Origin: an uncultured Eubacteriales bacterium
Lineage (GTDB): Bacteria > Bacillota > Clostridia > Christensenellales > CAG-138
Direction of reading: 5' to 3'
Assembly (NCBI GenBank): GCA_900544965.1
Contig: UQXE01000007.1
Location: 1-64,000, forward strand
Length of the DNA: 64,000 nucleotides
Positions within the stretch are counted from its first letter, which is position 1; each line of letters begins with the position of its first letter. Under the pieces are notes generated by a model. The model was not told the DNA's origin and searched no databases. It was given only the letters and a program-made list of their open reading frames with translations. Made by a program: the position numbers and the translations under genes. Below, piece after piece: positions 52,928-62,273 of this stretch.

Positions 52928-55418
52928 ATGGCCGATAATTTCGGATTGAAAATCGGTCTTGAGCGAGAAGGAATTCAAGAAGGCGCTTGCGGATATCAAC
53001 CAGTCCTTTAAGATTCTCGGCTCCGAAATGAAGCTCGCCACCTCTCAGTTAGACAAAAACGACAAATCCGTGGACGCCCTCACCGCACGGAACAAGGTGC
53101 TGTGCAAGAAGATCGACGAGCAGACCACGAAAATTGATACGCTCCGAAAGGCACTGCAGAATGCCGCTACCTCCTTTGGGGAGAACGACCGCCGCACTCA
53201 GAACTGGCAGATCCAGCTTAACAACGCCGAAGCCGCCCTCAACGACATGAACCGTGAGCTGGACGAAAACGGGAAAGCCATTAAGGAGGGCGGCAAGGCT
53301 GCGGAGGAATCCGGCGGAAAGTTTGAGAATTTCGGCAAGGTTCTGAAAACAGTGGGCGCTGCGATGGGCGCTGTGACAGTCGCCGCCGGAGCCGCCGACG
53401 TGAAGCTGGGGAAAGAGGTCGCCGCCTATGCCGACTACGAGCAGCTTGTCGGCGGCGTGGACGCCCTGTTCAAGGACTCATCGCAGGATAATCCAGCGGT
53501 ATGCCGCCAATGCATATAAAACGGCGGGACTGTGTCCGCCAACGAGTACATGGAAACGGTCGCGGGGTTCTCCGCAAGCCTTATACAGTCCCCTGGAGGA
53601 GACACCGAAAAAGCCGCGAAGTATGCGGATATGGCGATCACGGATATGTCCGACAACGCCAACAAGATGGGTACTGATATGTCCTCCATCCAGAACGCCT
53701 ACCAGGGCTTTGCCAAACATAACTGCACCATGCTCGACAACCTCAAGCTGGGCTACGGCGGCACGAAGCAGGAAATGGAGCGTCTGCTTGCCGACGCCGA
53801 GAAGATATCCGGCGTCAAATATGACATCTCCTCCTACGCCGATGTGGTGGAAGCCATCCATGTCATGCAGGAGAGCATGGGTATCGCGGGTATTACCGCA
53901 AAGGAAGTCGAAGCCACCATCTCCGGCGCTGTAAATGCGCTGAAATCCGCCGTATCGAACCTTATCGTGGGCTTCGGTGACGCGGACGCAGATATGGAAC
54001 TGCTGCGCGGCAATATGGTGTCCGCATTCCGGACGGTGGTGGAGAACATTACGCCCGTTATCGAGAACATCGCTGCGGCTCTGCCCACGGCGCTAGATGC
54101 TCTGCTGACGGCGGTGGGCGAACTGCTCCCAACGCCGTTGGAAGCGGTTACCGGTCTGTTCTCACAGGTGCTGGAGACGTCATCTCCCTGCTTCCGCAGC
54201 TTATCCCGGCGGCGTCCGCGCTCATGACCATCGTGAACACACTGATTGAAAATCTGCCCCTGCTCATCGATGCGGCGGTTCAGCTTGTGTCTACGCTGGT
54301 GACCGGCATTGCCGATGCGCTGCCTACGCTGATTCCGGCAGCGGTGCAGGCTATCGTTACCATCGTTCAAGGTTTGGCGGAAAGCCTGGCCTATGCTGCT
54401 GGATGCGGCTTTGCAGCTTATCACCGTGCTTGCTCAAGGCATTCTCGACGCAATGCCAGTGCTGATTGCGGCTCTGCCGGAGATCATCAACGGCATCATT
54501 ACCTTCCTGCTGGATTCGATTCCGCAGATCATCGAAACAGGCATTCAGCTTCTGACCTCACTGGTAGCCGCATTGCCGGACATCATCATGGCGATCGTGG
54601 AAGCCATCCCGAAAATCATTGACGGCATTATCAAAGCGGTGCTGAATGCAATCCCGCAGATCATCCAGGCAGGCATCGGCCTGCTGATCTCGCTGATCCA
54701 GGCGCTGCCGCAGATCATCATGACTATTGTGCGGGCGATCCCTGATATCATTTCCGGCATCGTCAACGCGGGCATCAATAACATCCCTCTGATCTTCCAG
54801 GCCGGCATTGATTTACTGGCTTCCCTCATCAAAAATCTGCCCACCATCATCGTGGAGATCGTCAAGGCGGTGCCGCGGATAATCACAGGCTTGGTCAATG
54901 CCCTGGGCAAGGGCGTCTCCCAGCTTGCACAAGTGGGTGGCAACCTTATACGTGGCTTGTGGCAGGGCATTCAGCAGCTTGCCTCCTGGCTGTGGGACAA
55001 GGTGTCCGGGGGGGTCTCCTCCATCTGGGACGGCATCTGTGGCTTCTTCAGCATCCATTCTCCCTCCAAGGAAATGGCGTGGGTTGGTGAGATGCTGGTC
55101 AAGGGTCTTGCCGGCTCCATTGATGACAATGGAGATGAAGCGGTCAAAGCCGCCGAAGGCAAGGCAGAGGGTATCAACGGCGTCATGGGAAACCATGCCC
55201 ACGATATGCAAACGGCTTTACCCACCGACTTTGATGTGAGCGGCAATGTCCGCTCCGCGGTGGACGGTGTGGTGGTAAAGCGGCGTCCACTTTCACTATT
55301 GCCCTGAACATTGCCACCTTCAACAACTACTCTTCGTTAGGATATCCGCCAGCTTACCAACGAAGTCATGGAGACGGCGAACCAGTTCGCTCAACGGAAA
55401 GGAGTGATATTCGCATGA
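52928..55418 (+). pseudogene. Phage tail tape measure protein, multiply frameshifted
   Basis: Starts MADNFGLKIGL, shifts frame near 52960, then reads SEKEFKKALADINQSFKIL with an N-terminal coiled coil. Two compensating shifts occur near 53490-53535, and further shifts near 54175 and 54390. The C-terminal part has long tandem hydrophobic repeats of the form IPQIIQAGIGLL and ALPQIIMTIV, a hallmark of Firmicutes tape measure proteins, then FFSIHSPSKEMAWVGEMLVKGL. The ending DIRQLTNEVMETANQ lies in yet another frame. The intact protein of over 800 residues would set tail length. Stop overlaps the next gene (ATGA). Confidence 0.85.
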
Positions 55419-56143
55419 CCTTTCTTACTTACAACGGCCGCAGTTCCGCCGACTTAGGTCTGCACATTGAGAAGAAGGCTGTGTTTTCCGCACCGGAATA
55501 CGATGCAGAGTTCATCTCCATCCCCGGCAGGAGCGGAGATATCGTCAACCCTAACCGCCGCTTTTCCAACATCAAGGTCACTTACACTGTGTTCCTCGCA
55601 CGGAAAAATACAGCCGCCCTTGCGTTCGTCCTGCGTGACATCAAGGGCTGGCTTTATTCCGAGCCGGACAGATACCATTAGATCACCTAATCCTACGATG
55701 AGGGGTATTTCCGCTACGGCGTGATCCCCGGGAGTCTGGACATTGAGGAGCAGTTCAATAAAATCGGCAGCTTCATCGTTACCTTCAACTGCAAGCCCTT
55801 TAAATACAGCTTTGAGGGCTTGCAGGAAATCACCATAGAAAGCTGCGGCAGTGTATGCAAGCCTGAAGCCTTTACCGCAAAGTCGGTCATTACCCTGAAA
55901 GGAAGCGGCAATTTTTCTCTCACCCTGCAAAACAGCGGTTACAACAAGACCTGGAACTTCAAAGGCATTAAGGACGGCGTGTTATGTGACAGTGAACAGA
56001 TGAATTTCTATTACGATACCACGCTTCTGAATGATAAAGTGACAGGCAATGGTTTTCCCGAACTTCGGCCCGGTGAAACGGTGCTGACGGTAAGCGGCGG
56101 TGTGGCAGAGATCAAGGTAACCACAAGGTGGCGCCGCCTGTAA
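55415..56143 (+). pseudogene. Phage distal tail protein (Dit-like) with two nonsense codons
   Basis: Single frame of 242 sense codons interrupted by TAG at 55679-55681 and TAA four codons later. The N-terminus (MTFLTYNGRSSADLGLHIEKK, SIPGRSGDIVNPNRRFSNIKVTYTVF) and C-terminal half (GYFRYGVIPGSLDIEEQFNKIGSFIVTFNCKPF) match the siphovirus distal tail/tail family protein that follows the tape measure. No frameshift is needed, so the decay is recent point mutation. 56144-56305 holds nothing else recognisable. Confidence 0.8.
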
Positions 56144-56305
56144 TATCAGAGCCTGTTTTAGGTAGAGATTTCATAAATTTGTGGTATGATACTTATATGT
56201 AATAATGACAAAGCAGACTTTGAGGACATATTTCTAAAATAAATAAGAAGTACAGTTGTGGAATTTTCCAAAACTGTACTTCTTAATTTTCTCTCAAAAC
56301 TCAGG

Positions 56306-56656
56306 CTATATTACAGCGTCATCAACGGTAAAGCTATCCAGTGAGTTTTCTTTTACCTGTATGCAGACATAAGTGATTCCAGAATCACTTGCTGCAAAAA
56401 ACTGCCGTTTTGCTGCGGGAGCAATCTTTAACCAATCACCTGCAGCAAGCTCGATTTCTTCTCCGTCTATTACCGCTTTTCCTTTGCCGGAGAGGATTCC
56501 GTAAATTTCTTCATTGTTTTTGTGTGAATGAACGAATGGAACACTTGCACCTGCCGGCAACTGATTGATACTGACCTCCGCACCGGTCAAAGAAAGCTTT
56601 TCATGAAGCTCTACTCTGCCTTCATTCCCGATGTTTGTTTTAGCGTGGTTTTTCAT
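56306..56656 (-). CDS. Cupin domain protein
   Basis: 116-residue single-domain cupin (Cupin_2). Metal-binding motif one reads PFVHSHKNNEEIYGILSGKG and the second strand cluster is ELAAGDWLKIAPAAKRQF. It has an intact frame and AGGAGG-type site (GGAGGT), in contrast to the broken phage genes on both sides. It is divergent from an HxlR regulator gene, a common pairing in which the regulator controls the cupin gene. Substrate unknown. Confidence 0.85.
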   Translation of the reverse strand: MKNHAKTNIGNEGRVELHEKLSLTGAEVSINQLPAGASVPFVHSHKNNEEIYGILSGKGKAVIDGEEIELAAGDWLKIAPAAKRQFFAASDSGITYVCIQVKENSLDSFTVDDAVI

Positions 56657-56805
56657 GGTATACACCTCCAAGAATATTCAGCAATTTCTTCTTGCTTGAT
56701 TATAGTATATCGCCCGGCACATTCAAAAACAAGTACGCACATTTTTGTAACTATATACTTTTTTTAGAATGTATGCTATAATATGCTTGCGAGGTGATAG
56801 ATAAC

Positions 56806-57135
56806 ATGAAAACAAAAGACGAATTACCGGCTTGCCCTGTGGCAACAGCCGTATCCTTAATTGACGGTAAGTGGAAACTATTAATTCTACGCAATCTAAA
56901 AGTGCGTCCATGGAGATTTAACGAATTGATGAGAAGCTTGGACGGAATATCACAAAAGGTGCTGACCGACAGCCTGCGTCAGATGATTGACGACGGACTT
57001 GCTTATCGGCACGATTATCAGGAATTGCCTCCGAGAGTGGAATATGTACTAACTGATCTCGGAAAAGAAATGCTGCCGATTATTGATGCGCTCGCTGATT
57101 TCGGAAACTATTACAAATCAACACTCAAACAGTAA
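56806..57135 (+). CDS. HxlR family transcriptional regulator
   Basis: 109-residue winged-helix protein. Starts MKTKDELPACPVATAVSLIDGKWKLLIL with the conserved Cys near the N-terminus that senses aldehydes or thiol stress in several HxlR proteins. It continues FNELMRSLDGISQKVLTDSLRQMIDDGL, the DNA-reading helices, and a Tyr/Val-rich wing. The ATG at 56806 sits after GCGAGG. Intact, and likely controls the divergent cupin gene through the 150-bp gap between them. The pair lies between two phage tail genes and so is cargo. Confidence 0.88.
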   Translation: MKTKDELPACPVATAVSLIDGKWKLLILRNLKVRPWRFNELMRSLDGISQKVLTDSLRQMIDDGLAYRHDYQELPPRVEYVLTDLGKEMLPIIDALADFGNYYKSTLKQ

Positions 57136-57256
57136 AAACCGATAAATTTATGTCAAATATACACTTTCGGTTTGCCGAACCGCAATTAAATCATTTTAAC
57201 TAACCACCAGGTAAAATCCCCGGTGGTATTTTTATGCCCAAAAGGAGGTGGCTTTC

Positions 57257-58591
57257 ATGATACCTGTGCTTTATTCGCCCAACGCTATAGACTTCACCTC
57301 GTTCGGACTGGGTGCGCTGACCGATACCATATCCTGCGAAGTCACCGAGGAGCGAAACGGCGTGTTCGAATGCCTGCTCAAATATCAGGTGAGCGGCCAG
57401 CATTACGAACTCATCACCAAGGAATGTATCATCAAGGCAAAGCCCAACGCCGCCGCCGCAGACCAGGCATTCCGCATTTACCGCATTACCAAACCGCTCA
57501 AAGGCATCGTGAGCATTTACGGTCAGCATATCTCCTACGACCTTGCCAATGTTCCTGTGCTGACGTTTTCAACGGAAAGCTGCTCTCCGCAGCTTATCCT
57601 CTCGCGGCTTCTTTCGGGAGACACACGATTTACGGGTTGGACGGACTATTCGGATGCAAAACCGTTTTTGGTGGAACAGCCGCAAAGCGTCCGCGCCTGC
57701 TTGGGCTGAACGGAAGGCTCTATGTTATCGAAGTGGCATGGTGAATTCGAGTGGGATAACTTCACGGTGAAGTTTCACTCCCACCGAAGGCAGAAAACGG
57801 GTGTGGTCATTGAATACGGCAAGAACCTCACGGCATTGGAGCAGGATGAGGACAACAGCGGCGTGTATACTTCGCTGCTCCCGTATGCCGTGTTTACCCC
57901 GGATGGCACGGACGCCGAAACAGTGGTCACATTGCCTGAGGTCACGCTTCTCATTGTGACCTCTGAGATCGTCCGGGCAAAAACGCTCATCATGGATTTC
58001 TAAGACCAATTCATAGATACGCCTGTTACGGAAGAAACCCTTCGGGCAAAGGCGAACAGCTAAATCAAGGCAAATCCGCTGGGTGCGACCATCCCTGGTG
58101 CCACGGTTTCTTTTGAGCCGATCTGGAAGCAGCCGGAGTATTCGGCAATGCTGGAGCGGGTCAATCTCTGCGATACCGTCGCAATTCGGCACTCGGCGCT
58201 GGGCGTCAGTATGCCGGCAATGGTTATAGCAACTGTGTACGACACCCTTGCCGAGCGATATAAGAGTATCTCACTCGGACAGAGCAGGTCCAGCATGATC
58301 ACCGCCATTTCCGAGATACAGTCCTCGGTGGATAAGGTGGAATCCGCCATCGGTCGATTCCCAAAGCTGCTTCAGACCGCCATTAACAAAGCAACCGGGC
58401 TTATCAACGGGCAGAGCGGCGGCTATGTGGTCATCCATACCAATGATGAAAACGGACAGCTGTATGAGCCGCTCATTCTGGACGCTACCTCTATAGACGA
58501 AGCCGCAAATGTCTGGCGGTGGAATGTTGGCGGTCTGGGCTTTTCCCGCAACGGCTACAATGATACCTGCAACCATAAACCCACTCACTGA
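57257..58591 (+). pseudogene. Phage tail endopeptidase/minor structural protein with nonsense codons
   Basis: One frame carries the whole gene, MIPVLYSPNAIDFTSFGLGALTDT to about residue 440, interrupted by TGA (57707-57709), TAA (58001-58003) and TAA (58061-58063). Part of the middle seems missing, since residues jump from SVRACLG to SMLSKWHGEFEWDN. The N-terminus resembles the tail protein family that follows Dit (Tal, phage minor structural protein N-terminal region). The binding site AAAGGAGGTG is intact. The 3' end runs into a recombinase fragment, so the distal part is deleted. Confidence 0.75.
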
Positions 58592-58594
58592 CCC

Positions 58595-58758
58595 ATCTGC
58601 CTTCGGAAGCAGCACGTAAAAGACGTATCGCCGGATACGCTCGCGTTTCTACCGACTGCGACGAGCAGCTCACCAGTTATGAAGCCCAGGTTGATTATTA
58701 CACCAAAGTTATTTATCAAGAAAGGCCAAGTTCATTTAACCGAAAAAGAACCAAATGA
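58595..58758 (+). pseudogene. Serine recombinase N-terminal fragment
   Basis: Reads HLPSEAARKRRIAGYARVST and then DEQLTSYEAQVDYYTKVI, the start of a resolvase-type large serine recombinase including the catalytic Ser in RVST. After about 45 codons the sequence leaves the family at YQERP and soon stops. It is probably the left end of a deleted integrative element. Confidence 0.7.
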
Positions 58759-58897
58759 GATTATTGTCACTCATACTTTTAAAATAAGAGAAAGTAATAT
58801 AAGCGGACTCGATACATTGAAAGATAAATATTGTATCAGTATTTATAAAATGGTCAATCTTGCGATTCGGTATTTTTTAAAGGAAAACGGGAATTAG
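58679..58897 (+). CDS. Small hypothetical protein behind the recombinase fragment
   Basis: 72 codons; the first part overlaps the recombinase fragment in another frame, so the authentic protein probably starts later or is truncated. The portion from VTHTFKIRESNISGLDTLKDKYCISIYKMV looks like a short beta strand followed by two helices, as in ribbon-helix-helix DNA-binding proteins. No firm family. 58898-59189 contains no supported gene. Confidence 0.3.
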   Translation: MKPRLIITPKLFIKKGQVHLTEKEPNEIIVTHTFKIRESNISGLDTLKDKYCISIYKMVNLAIRYFLKENGN

Positions 58898-59189
58898 GGT
58901 AATCCTCTATCCTGGGCTGTGCGTCAATAAAAGCGGCTCTTCTATATGGGAAGCAAGTGCGTTTGATTGTGTAAAAGTTTGTCTTTTCAGCCATATAAAA
59001 GTCGACAAGCTACACAGCTTTTGGATTTTTATATGATCTTCCACTGAGCCGAGTACGTCAGCCTTTTTTTCAACAGGGACTTTTTTAACCGCTATAAAGG
59101 GACTATTTTGAAACATGTTAAAGGCTTTTGTTTTTCATTTTGGTGTGATATATTGTTATTCAGACAAACGTACATGAAAGGTATTTATA

Positions 59190-59750
59190 ATGAATGATGT
59201 TTTGAAATTTTCCGAACGAGCGGCGTTTCGCGCATGGTTGGAGAAGTATAGTACAATCGGCGGCGGGGTATGGCTGCTTTTGGGCAAAAAGGGAGGTCCG
59301 CTTACGCTCACAGCCGCTGAAGCCTTGGAAGAAGCTCTGTGCTTCGGCTGGATTGACGGACAAATACAAAGCATAGACAATATGACGTATAAAAAATACT
59401 TCTCTATCCGCCGAGAAAACAGCAGGTGGTCTGAGAAGAACAAGGCATTAGCACAACGGCTTGAAAAACAGGGAAAGATGACCGATTATGGCAGGTTTAA
59501 AATTGAGGAAGCTAAGAAAAATGGCCAGTGGGACGCTCCAAAATCCCAGGCAATAACAGAGGAGCAGATCGTATTTTTGTCAACGTTATTAAAGGGATAC
59601 GAACCTGCCTATACAAATTTCGAGGCCATGGGGTTATCTATAAAAAAGACTTACATACGGGCATATTATGCTGCAAAGACAGAGGCGGGCCGGGAAAAAC
59701 GGCTAACATGGATGGTTGAACGACTAAATAAAAACTTAAAGCCAATGTAG
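59190..59750 (+). CDS. YdeI/OmpD-associated family protein
   Basis: 186-residue cytoplasmic protein. It matches the YdeI/OmpD-associated (bacteriocin-protection) family: SERAAFRAWLEKY, GGGVWLLLGKKGG, EALCFGWIDGQIQSIDNMTYKKYFSIRRENSRWSEKNKALAQRL and a C-terminal helical part. The biochemical role is not established. Intact frame, with a weak GAAAGG site. It lies just right of the prophage remnant. Confidence 0.82.
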   Translation: MNDVLKFSERAAFRAWLEKYSTIGGGVWLLLGKKGGPLTLTAAEALEEALCFGWIDGQIQSIDNMTYKKYFSIRRENSRWSEKNKALAQRLEKQGKMTDYGRFKIEEAKKNGQWDAPKSQAITEEQIVFLSTLLKGYEPAYTNFEAMGLSIKKTYIRAYYAAKTEAGREKRLTWMVERLNKNLKPM

Positions 59751-59990
59751 CCTATTACAATCCCATTGTCTATCTTCACAGCAGGAATGATTGGGGAGTC
59801 GAGGCTCATCTAAAGAGCCATAATCACCGCATGAACCAGCAAGGCGGTACCCGAACAGACGCCAGCATAAAAAGGCGCTTGATCCTTATATGCCAAAAGA
59901 TTATTGCAAATGGCAAAACGCTGTCGGCCATGGCGCAGTTACGCCACCATCAATCTTTGGAATATATTTAAGGCAAAGGAGACTTACGAA

Positions 59991-60536
59991 ATGTATTATT
60001 CAACAATATACCCATCGCCCGTAGGAACAATCACGCTTGCATGTGACAATGCTGGCATCAATCTTGTCGGGTTATGGATGGAGGGACAAAAATATCACGG
60101 CGATAGTATCCCTGAAGCTATGGCAGAGAACGATGACATGGCTATACTCGACGCGGCAAAGAAATGGCTGGACAGATATTTCGCGGGTAAAAAACCAAAA
60201 ATATCCGAATTGCCGTTGGCTCCGATAGGCGGCGAGTTTCGGCAAGGCGTATGGAAGATTCTCCGTGAAATTCCATACGGCGAAGTTATTACCTATGGCT
60301 GCATCGCTAAAAAAATAGCGGAGAAAATGGGTAAGGGGAGCATGTCTAGTCAGGCAGTGGGCGGCGCTGTGGGACATAATCCTATATCTATCATCATCCC
60401 CTGTCATAGGGTCGTGGGTTCAAACGGAAGCTTAACAGGCTATTCCGGCGGCGTTAAGACAAAAATGAAATTGCTGGAGTTGGAAGGCGTTGATATGTCT
60501 CAGCTGTTTGAGCCTAAAAAGGGTACGGCTTTGTAA
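59991..60536 (+). CDS. ogt: Methylated-DNA--protein-cysteine S-methyltransferase
   Basis: 181-residue suicide repair enzyme that moves methyl from O6-methylguanine to its own Cys. The active site IIPCHRVVGSNGSLTGYSGG is complete, and the preceding helix-turn-helix region (FRQGVWKILREIPYGEVITYG) is intact. GGAGACTTACGAA precedes ATG 59991; an in-frame ATG at 59904 has no site. The 240-bp gap before it contains nothing recognisable. A DNA glycosylase remnant follows, a typical neighbour. Confidence 0.93.
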   Translation: MYYSTIYPSPVGTITLACDNAGINLVGLWMEGQKYHGDSIPEAMAENDDMAILDAAKKWLDRYFAGKKPKISELPLAPIGGEFRQGVWKILREIPYGEVITYGCIAKKIAEKMGKGSMSSQAVGGAVGHNPISIIIPCHRVVGSNGSLTGYSGGVKTKMKLLELEGVDMSQLFEPKKGTAL

Positions 60537-60548
60537 GCAGGAAAACTA

Positions 60549-60705
60549 TTTGTTAAATATTGGGGGTATGGACTTATTTACCTAAAGTCCGAGGACCCAA
60601 TTTTGGGCAGAGAAATAGAAGAATTTGAGCATATTTATCCAGAGGGCGTTCTCAATATGTTTATGGCACTTGCTAATGAGATTATTGGCTGGCAAATAAG
60701 CAATT
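60549..60705 (+). pseudogene. DNA-3-methyladenine glycosylase 2 (AlkA-like), N-terminal fragment
   Basis: About 50 codons reading YLKSEDPILGREIEEFEHIYPEGV and MFMALANEIIGWQISN match the start of the HhH-GPD glycosylases often found beside ogt (usual form IVGQQIS). The catalytic helix-hairpin-helix and Asp are missing: the sequence diverges after QISN. Confidence 0.5.
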
Positions 60706-60763
60706 GTATCCCGCGCCTTCCAATCATTTTTGACGGCACATCGTTTTTTGCGGCAGCCCCGGC

Positions 60764-60961
60764 ACGCCTGTTGACTTCATACCTGAGGTTACCGATACTT
60801 GCGATACGTAGACGGTTAAGCGTATTGCTGCGGCTTATTTGAAATTAATATACTCCCATACCCGCAGCGTAGATGATATAACCGCATCCACGCCAAAAGG
60901 GAGAAGCAATGGCGCTTTTGGGGAGCGGTTCAAGAAGCGGACAGCCGTCATTCAGGAATGA
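60764..60961 (+). pseudogene. Possible fragment of a BREX Lon-like protein (uncertain)
   Basis: A frame with one internal TAG reads TPVDFIPEVTDTCDT and KRIAAAYLKLIYSHTRSVDDI. This reminds me of the C-terminal part of BrxL-type AAA proteases. The likeness is from memory over a short stretch and could be wrong. No start or complete domain exists. Confidence 0.2.
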
Positions 60962-62045
60962 TATGACGCCGGACCTGATCCAAAAATACGCATATGGCGT
61001 CCTTGTTTAACTCGTAATAGGTTCGGTAGCTCCGCTTGTCAACAGTGACAAAACGTGCGTTCAACAGCGCCTGCATATGGTAAGCAATGGTGCTGGTGGT
61101 CAGGTTCAGCTCCTTTGCGAGCTCCCCGCTGTAATAACGCCGTCCGGCAAGCAGCTTTAAAATGTCGAATTTTGACCTGTCGCTGAGCAGCCTCATATTA
61201 TTGCACATATAAGTGCTGCTGTTATGTTTCAGGCGGTTTAAAAAAATAATCTCAAAATGCATCCCCCAGAGTATATTGCTGCAGCGGCCGGGTTCTGTTG
61301 AGGCGAGGTATTGAAGACGGTCGCAGCTGAACAAAGAGGGTTGGATAAAGATTTTATCCGTTTCCGGCAGAATGATCTGGATTTTTTCCGCCATATAGCG
61401 GTATAGAGTCTCATTGTTGATTTCCTTAGGAAAACGCTTGTAAAACGGCTCGGTCCATACAGCCAGGGAGGGAATGAATGGTACAAAAACCTCAATAGCC
61501 TTGGACAGCACTTTTATAAACTGGTCAAGGTAGGCCTCGAAATCATGGTAAAAGGCCAAAAGCCGCCATTTGTCCTGATCGCACAGGGAACACGACTCCA
61601 TCAGTTTAAGCAGGCCGCATCCTTTTAGTGATTTTTCCCCGGGGCCGGTATAAAGCAGATTGTAGTTGTCAAGCGTCGTATAGAGAAAGTTGAGCGGGTT
61701 GCAATTAAAAGCGGTTAAAACGCCGGCTTGTATCCTTAATGGGTCCTGTTCGGAAAAGTCGCCGTAAAACTGGAGAATAGCCTCCGCGGGCGTCGAATCC
61801 TGGCTGCCGAGAGGATGAAACAGATATGCTGTGATTTCGTCGTTTTGATTTACTACCTTTGTTACCTTATCGGAAATATCCTGTAATGAATCAAGCAGTT
61901 TTTCAACTTCGGGCAATTCAATGTCAAGCCTGGCCTTGATTTCCTTTTTTAAAGTGGCATAACTGCGGTTTGAAGCTTGTTGCCGCACTAAAATACTCAG
62001 GCATTCAAAAACCGGATTAATCTGTTGTGCAATCTGAATCTCCAT
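60948..62045 (-). CDS. ArsR-family winged-helix transcriptional regulator with large N-terminal domain
   Basis: 365 residues. The C-terminal 90 form an ArsR-type winged helix (LLSDRSKFDILKLLAGRRYYSGELAKELNLTTSTIAYHMQALLNARFV). The first ~270 residues are a helical domain without a motif I recognise, probably for ligand sensing or dimerisation. No CxC metal site is visible, so metal sensing is unlikely. GGAGGAGAC precedes the ATG. It is divergent from a subtilase gene, and a palindrome over that gene's transcription start suggests local control. Confidence 0.8.
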   Translation of the reverse strand: MEIQIAQQINPVFECLSILVRQQASNRSYATLKKEIKARLDIELPEVEKLLDSLQDISDKVTKVVNQNDEITAYLFHPLGSQDSTPAEAILQFYGDFSEQDPLRIQAGVLTAFNCNPLNFLYTTLDNYNLLYTGPGEKSLKGCGLLKLMESCSLCDQDKWRLLAFYHDFEAYLDQFIKVLSKAIEVFVPFIPSLAVWTEPFYKRFPKEINNETLYRYMAEKIQIILPETDKIFIQPSLFSCDRLQYLASTEPGRCSNILWGMHFEIIFLNRLKHNSSTYMCNNMRLLSDRSKFDILKLLAGRRYYSGELAKELNLTTSTIAYHMQALLNARFVTVDKRSYRTYYELNKDAICVFLDQVRRHIIPE

Positions 62046-62158
62046 ATCTTGTCTCCTCCCGTTACATAGTTTCTCATAATAACAGACTTTTATAGACTTG
62101 TAAACGGTTCAGGCACGAAATGATATGCGTGACATGTTGAAATTCCACTTTATATACG

Positions 62159-62187
62159 TTGACATTGACGAATTAGTGTGCTAACAT
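62159..62187 (+). promoter_or_regulatory. Promoter of the subtilase gene
   Basis: Consensus TTGACA (62159-62164) and TAACAT (62182-62187) with a 17-bp spacer. The start of transcription should be near 62194. Confidence 0.7.
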
Positions 62188-62188
62188 T

Positions 62189-62231
62189 TGCTTGATATAC
62201 TTGATACATCTAATTCGATGGATATCAAGCA
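62189..62231 (+). promoter_or_regulatory. Inverted repeat, likely operator, at the subtilase transcription start
   Basis: TGCTTGATAT (62189-62198) and ATATCAAGCA (62222-62231) form a perfect 10-bp inverted repeat with a 23-bp spacer, beginning 1 bp after the -10 box. Position fits repression by the adjacent ArsR-family regulator. It could alternatively fold as a 5' mRNA hairpin. Confidence 0.5.
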
Positions 62232-62273
62232 TATTGGCGTTTACACCATCATGAAATTAAGGAGGAAAAGTAG

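Noticed and set aside
53428..53934. 168-codon plus-strand ORF inside the tape measure gene
   Set aside because: Arg/Pro-rich off-frame translation; the true tape-measure frames run across it.
58907..59116. 69-codon minus-strand ORF right of the recombinase fragment
   Set aside because: No ribosome binding site or family resemblance that I could support.
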